Notes under the pieces: model-generated | What the model was told of the DNA's origin: nothing | Seen by the model: the letters and a program-made list of their open reading frames with translations, nothing else | The model's database searches: none | Shown: in pieces, positions 60,046-64,000 of the stretch | Position numbering within the stretch: position 1 is the stretch's first letter | How the letters are laid out: every line of letters starts with the position of its first letter | Source: JBGAPI01 sp044221335 | GTDB taxonomy: Bacteria > Pseudomonadota > Gammaproteobacteria > Xanthomonadales > Ahniellaceae | Assembly (NCBI GenBank): GCA_044221335.1 | Contig: JBGAPI010000017.1 | Location: 1-64,000, forward strand | Reading direction: 5' to 3' | DNA: 64,000 bases | Program-made: the position numbers and the translations under genes

Positions 60046-61375
60046 CGACGACGGCGGCGAGGCGCGGCGGGACCTGGTGGGGGCCGAAGCGACGCACTTC
60101 GGTGTCGAGGTCGGCCGGGGCGATCGCCGGCGCGATCGCGCGGGCGAAGCGGGCGACCAGCGCATCCTCGCGCCAGTCGGCGCGGGCGGCCAGTGCGAAG
60201 AAGGCGGCACGCGACTCGCGCGCCTCGCCGACGCACTCGAAGGGCTTGTGGGACTGCCATTCGATCAGTGCGTCGAATCCGTCGGCGAGCGTCTCGTCGT
60301 CGAGCAGGTTGCGGCCGAAGATCGTCGACAGCTGCGCCTTCGGCAGGAACGGGGCCAGTGCGAGGAACACGAAATGGCACTTCGGACACACCCCGCACCA
60401 GCGTGCCGACGGCCGTTCCCCGAGGATCTTGAAGTTGCGGTTGCAGCTGGAAAACACCGTGTGATAGCGGGTCAGCGGCGCGAACTGGCGAGTGACCGCA
60501 AGCTCCGACAGGGGTCGCAGCAGCGAGAAGTAGTCGAGGTCGGCGGCGACGTCGCGGGCGATCCACGCGCGCAGCCGGGTCTCGAACTCGGCGCCCTTGC
60601 TCCACTGGTGGTTGACCTCGACGCCGCCGGACTCCAGCGTCGCCGCCGAGGCCGAGCGCTCGTTGGAGAACACCACGGCGTCGTGGTCGTAGAGCAGCGC
60701 CGCCAGCACCATGACCGCGGAATTGATCGCGGTGACCGGGATGTGGCCGTTCCAGGCGCCACGGCGGTTGAGCTCGAACAGCAGCGGCGACAGCTCGCGG
60801 CTGATCTTGAGGCTCGGCAGGCCGGTCGCGGCGATGCAGGCGTCGATCAGTGCCGAGTTGCCGACATAGACCGCCGTCATCGGCTCGCCCGCCGAGCGCA
60901 GCAGCTCCACCGAGACCAGCGAGTCCTTGCCGCCGCCGATCGGCACCAGGCTGCGCCGCGCAAGGCCGAGCGCGGGAGCCGCGGCGGGCTTCGCGGGGCT
61001 TCGCGGGAAGCGGATCCGGTCGCCGAGATCGAGCTTGTTCTGGTAGGCGAATTCGGCGAGGCCGTGGCGGTACACCGCGTCGAGCAGGTCGGCGGTGTCG
61101 GCGTCCGGCGCGCCGGCGTCGAACACCAGCTCCGGCGGCACCCCGGCCTTGTAGTAGCTGACCCCGGCGATGCCGTGCAGCAGGCGCAGCGCGGCGACGA
61201 AGGCGTTCACCCGGCCCCCGGTGAGCGGCGGTGCGTCGGGGAAACGGATCCGTTCGACCAGCTCGGGGCCATCGTCGAAGGCATAGACGAGCTCGACCAC
61301 GCCGTCGGCATAGCCGGCGCGGACGAAGCGGAAGCAGGTCGCGGACTTCGGATCGGCGAGGGCGGCGGTGCTCAC
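60032..61375 (-). CDS. murL: UDP-N-acetyl-alpha-D-muramoyl-L-alanyl-L-glutamate epimerase (MurL)
   Basis: A 447-aa enzyme that converts the L-Glu residue of UDP-MurNAc-L-Ala-L-Glu to D-Glu in an ATP-dependent way. SLVPIGGGKDSLVSVELLRS (about 142-161) is an ATP-pyrophosphatase loop (GGGKDS 147-152). WCGVCPKCHFVFLALAPF holds a CxxCxxC (327, 330, 333). These match known Xanthomonas MurL features, in which AMP is formed. The GTG start at 61375 overlaps the lysAC stop as GTGA. This pathway replaces or supplements MurI glutamate racemase. Confidence 0.9.
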   Translation of the reverse strand: MSTAALADPKSATCFRFVRAGYADGVVELVYAFDDGPELVERIRFPDAPPLTGGRVNAFVAALRLLHGIAGVSYYKAGVPPELVFDAGAPDADTADLLDAVYRHGLAEFAYQNKLDLGDRIRFPRSPAKPAAAPALGLARRSLVPIGGGKDSLVSVELLRSAGEPMTAVYVGNSALIDACIAATGLPSLKISRELSPLLFELNRRGAWNGHIPVTAINSAVMVLAALLYDHDAVVFSNERSASAATLESGGVEVNHQWSKGAEFETRLRAWIARDVAADLDYFSLLRPLSELAVTRQFAPLTRYHTVFSSCNRNFKILGERPSARWCGVCPKCHFVFLALAPFLPKAQLSTIFGRNLLDDETLADGFDALIEWQSHKPFECVGEARESRAAFFALAARADWREDALVARFARAIAPAIAPADLDTEVRRFGPHQVPPRLAAVVDALR

Positions 61376-63975
61376 AGCAGCACCTCGGCCGCCGGCGCGC
61401 GCAGGTTGTAGTTCGAACTCATCGCCGCACCATAAGCGCCGGCCTGGGCGATGAGCAAGACGTCGCCCTCGCGCGGCTCGGGCAGGCGGCGATGGGTGCC
61501 GAGCACGTCGCCCGATTCGCAGATCGGCCCGACGATCTGGCACAGGGTGTCGGCGGGCTCGCCGAGCCGCGAGAGGTTGTGGATCTCGTGGTGGGCGTCG
61601 TACAGCGCCGGCCGGATCAGCGAGTTCATCCCGGTGTCGATGCCGACGTAGCAGTGCTCACCCTTGCGTTTCACCTGGGTGACGGTGGCGACGAGCACGC
61701 CGGCCTCGGCGACCGGATAGCGGCCCGGCTCCATCCAGACCCGGTATTGCGGATAGATCGCGCGGACCTCGGCCAGCGCGCGGCCGAGCGCGTCGAGATC
61801 GAGCGCGTCCTCGTCGGGGCGCGACGGAACCCCGAGGCCGCCGCCGATGTTGAGGCGCGCGCAGTCGGGGAACTGCTCCGCCAGCGACGCGAGCTCGGCG
61901 TGGACATGCTTGAAATGCGCGACGTCGAGCACGCCGCTGCCGAGGTGCGCGTGGATGCCGATGATCCGGAGGTCGATCGCGCGGGCACGGCGGCGGAATT
62001 CCGCGGCGTCGGACAGCGGCAGGCCGAACTTCGAGGTGGCGCCCCCGGTGATCACCTTGTCGTGGTGGCCGGCGCCGTGGCCGAGGTCGAGGCGGAGCAT
62101 CACCTCGCGGCCGGCCAGCAGTTCGGGCCAGTGGACCAGCGGATGCAGCGCGTCGATCGTGACCCGCGCGCCGATCTCGAAGGCGGCGCGGTATTCGTCG
62201 CGCGGCGCGAAGTTCGGGGTGAACAGGATGCGGTCGGCGGGCAGCTCCGGCAGCACCTGGCGAACGCGTTCCAGCTCGCCGTGCGACACGCATTCCATCC
62301 CGAAGCCGGCGCCGGCGAGCGTGCGCAGCACGTCCGGATGGCCATTGGCCTTCATCGCGTAGTACCAGCGGTCGACCGCCGCGAGTGCCGACAGCTCGCG
62401 CGCCGCCCTGGTCAGTGCGTCGCGCGAGTAGACATAGCGTGGCGATCCGGCATGTGCCAGTTCCAGCAGACGCTCGCGGTGGCTCGCCCACCAGGGCAGC
62501 GGCCGCACCCGGCTGGCGGTCGGCGTGTAGAGCTGGGTCCAGCTGGCGCCGAAGCTCTGCTCGTCGTAGAGCCGCATCGCGCCCGACTTCACCAGCAGCG
62601 CGTGCAGCCGCGGCACCAGGCCGTCGAGCGCGGACTCGTCGAGCACGAAGGTGAGATTGAGGTCGTTCGACGACTGCGAGATCAGGTGCACCCGCTCGCG
62701 GCCGAACTCCGCCAGCACCGGCGCCAGCTTGTGCAGCAGGCTGCGCATGCCGCGGCCGACCAGCGTGACCGCCGCGCAGGGCGCGATCACCTTGACCCGG
62801 CAGACCTTCGCGAGATCGGCGCACAGCGCCTCCAGCACGTTGCTGTCGACGAGGTTGGTGGTCGGGTCGAGCGACACGGTGACGTTGGTCTCCGCCGATC
62901 CGATCAGGTCGACGGAGAGCCCATGGCGCCGGAAGGCGTCGAACACGTCGGCGAGGAAGCCGACCTGCTGCCACATGCCGACGGTTTCCATCGACACCAG
63001 GGTGATGCCGCGGCGCGCCGACAGCGCCTTCACCGAGGCGACCGCACTGCTGGCGCGCGGACCGATCACGGTGCCGGCGAGCTGCGGGCGATTCGTGTCA
63101 CGCACCCACAGCGGCACGCCGGCCTCGCGCACCGGGGTGAGGCAGCGCGGATGCAGCACCTTGGCGCCGGTGGTCGCGATTTCCTGGGCCTCCTCGTAGT
63201 CGAGCCGGTTGAGCAGGCGAGCGGTCGGCACCTCGCGCGGATTGGCGCTGAACATGCCGGCGACGTCGGTCCAGATCTCGACCCGCTCGGCACCGAGCAT
63301 CGCGCCGAGGTAGGACGCCGAGGTGTCGGAGCCGCCGCGTCCGAGGATCACGCCGCGGCCCGCGTCGTCGCGGGCGATGAATCCCTGGGTGATCAGCACC
63401 GGCGAGCGCCGCCGCAATGCCGCCTGCATTTCCGGCCGGGGGCGGAAGTCGCAGTTGACCGACAGCCAGCGGGCCCACTCCGAGTCGTTCTCGGCCCGCT
63501 CGGCGGTGAGCCACTCGCGGGCGTCCAGCCACTCGGCATCGAGGCCGACCTGCCGCAGGTAGTGGGCGCCCAGCGTCGAGGACAGCAGTTCGCCCAGCGC
63601 CAGCACCTCGGCCTGCCAGTCGAACGCGGCGCCGGCGGCGCGCGGGTCGGCGGCGAGGTCGGCCAGGCGGGTAAGCCATTCCCCGAGGCCCGGGGCGGCG
63701 GCGAGACCGAGTTCCTTGACGAAGTCGAGGTGCTTGCCCGCGAGGGTCGCGACGCGCCCGGAGAGGTCCTCGCCGCGGCCGGCGGCGTCGATGATCGCCT
63801 GCAGCGCGTTGGTGACGCCCGACAGCGCCGACACCACGATGACGACCCGCTGGCCGCCGGCGGCGCGCTCGCGCACGATCGCCGCGATGTTGTCCCAGCG
63901 CGGTTTCGACGACACGCTGGTACCGCCGAACTTCAGCACCAGGTAGCCGGGAACCGTCGCCGTCGCCGCTGTCAT
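61372..63975 (-). CDS. lysAC: Bifunctional aspartate kinase/diaminopimelate decarboxylase (LysAC)
   Basis: A fusion of the first and last enzymes of the lysine/diaminopimelate pathway, 867 aa. The aspartate kinase part begins YLVLKFGGTSVSS (KFGG at 15-18), has GFIARDDAGRGVILGRGGSDTSASYLG, and ACT-type regulatory segments (LVSMETVGMWQQVGFLADVF; VTLVGRGMRSLL). The decarboxylase part (about 500-867) carries the PLP lysine Lys542 (YYAMKANGHPDVL), IGIHAHLGSGV, NIGGGLGVP and the catalytic Cys819 in GPICESGDVL. The ATG at 63975, seven nt after GGAAGGA, is preferred over an in-frame GTG at 63981. It leads the lysAC-murL-murD2 unit. Confidence 0.95.
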   Translation of the reverse strand: MTAATATVPGYLVLKFGGTSVSSKPRWDNIAAIVRERAAGGQRVVIVVSALSGVTNALQAIIDAAGRGEDLSGRVATLAGKHLDFVKELGLAAAPGLGEWLTRLADLAADPRAAGAAFDWQAEVLALGELLSSTLGAHYLRQVGLDAEWLDAREWLTAERAENDSEWARWLSVNCDFRPRPEMQAALRRRSPVLITQGFIARDDAGRGVILGRGGSDTSASYLGAMLGAERVEIWTDVAGMFSANPREVPTARLLNRLDYEEAQEIATTGAKVLHPRCLTPVREAGVPLWVRDTNRPQLAGTVIGPRASSAVASVKALSARRGITLVSMETVGMWQQVGFLADVFDAFRRHGLSVDLIGSAETNVTVSLDPTTNLVDSNVLEALCADLAKVCRVKVIAPCAAVTLVGRGMRSLLHKLAPVLAEFGRERVHLISQSSNDLNLTFVLDESALDGLVPRLHALLVKSGAMRLYDEQSFGASWTQLYTPTASRVRPLPWWASHRERLLELAHAGSPRYVYSRDALTRAARELSALAAVDRWYYAMKANGHPDVLRTLAGAGFGMECVSHGELERVRQVLPELPADRILFTPNFAPRDEYRAAFEIGARVTIDALHPLVHWPELLAGREVMLRLDLGHGAGHHDKVITGGATSKFGLPLSDAAEFRRRARAIDLRIIGIHAHLGSGVLDVAHFKHVHAELASLAEQFPDCARLNIGGGLGVPSRPDEDALDLDALGRALAEVRAIYPQYRVWMEPGRYPVAEAGVLVATVTQVKRKGEHCYVGIDTGMNSLIRPALYDAHHEIHNLSRLGEPADTLCQIVGPICESGDVLGTHRRLPEPREGDVLLIAQAGAYGAAMSSNYNLRAPAAEVLL

Positions 63976-64000
63976 CGTCACGTCCTTCCGGGGGAGAACC

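Overview
The window is high-GC (roughly 70%) chromosomal DNA, densely packed with genes that mostly have clear gammaproteobacterial relatives. Four features point to the order Lysobacterales (Xanthomonadales): a fused aspartate kinase/diaminopimelate decarboxylase, the MurL/MurD2 peptidoglycan branch, a sigma factor of the TIGR02999 type coupled to a Ser/Thr kinase, and a secreted protein ending in the xxDGFE tail. The genus cannot be fixed from sequence alone. I saw no rRNA, tRNA, CRISPR array, prophage or intact insertion sequence. It reads as core chromosome with small accessory insertions.

Layout. 1-2.4 kb: ispD-ispF-truD (isoprenoid precursors, tRNA pseudouridine). 2.7-9.9 kb: a flavin ferredoxin-NADP reductase, a 12-repeat secreted protein, a Rossmann-fold protein, rlmJ and a membrane-anchored DUF885 protein. 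10-13 kb: three exported proteins of unknown role, two with ankyrin repeats. 13.2-15.7 kb: an MFS exporter divergent from a LysR regulator. 15.7-23.9 kb: a complete cbb3 oxidase locus (ccoNOQP, a small membrane protein, ccoGHIS) preceded by an FNR/Anr-type site. 24-32.5 kb: two copies of a 112-bp palindromic element, ppc, a SUKH protein, then a fatty-acid oxidation set (PsrA-like TetR, fadB-type fusion, thiolase). 32.8-40.2 kb: ndk-rlmN-pilF-rodZ, then yfgM-bamB-der. This resembles the usual gammaproteobacterial cluster, but ispG and hisS are missing between rodZ and yfgM and are replaced by about 360 bp of non-coding DNA. 40.5-47.3 kb: a beta-propeller GGDEF protein, an orphan PotF-like lipoprotein, two small exported proteins and an enoyl-CoA hydratase. 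47.8-50.7 kb: rplU-rpmA-obgE, a methyltransferase and rpsT. 50.8-53.4 kb: a cytochrome b561 and gamma-glutamyltransferase. 53.9-58.6 kb: an HTH protein of unknown function, a sigma factor and a transmembrane Ser/Thr kinase. 58.6-64 kb: the lysAC-murL-murD2 operon.

How the genes work together. The cco genes form a nearly unbroken chain of 4-nt stop/start overlaps covering the structural subunits, copper supply and assembly of a high-affinity oxidase, with a site for oxygen-dependent control. The lysAC operon joins diaminopimelate/lysine synthesis to an alternative route that loads D-Glu onto UDP-MurNAc-L-Ala by ligating L-Glu (MurD2) and epimerising it (MurL). The sigma/kinase pair resembles the EcfK-PknS and EcfP-PknT systems, in which the kinase switches on a sigma factor by phosphorylating a threonine that stands in for the usual acidic patch. 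Its target genes are not in this window.

The intergenic DNA is patterned. A 112-bp element occurs in three copies of identical length plus one decayed copy. Short GC-rich palindromes sit on, or just after, the TAG stop codons of several genes. Degenerate tgagggc-type tracks recur beside the 112-bp elements.
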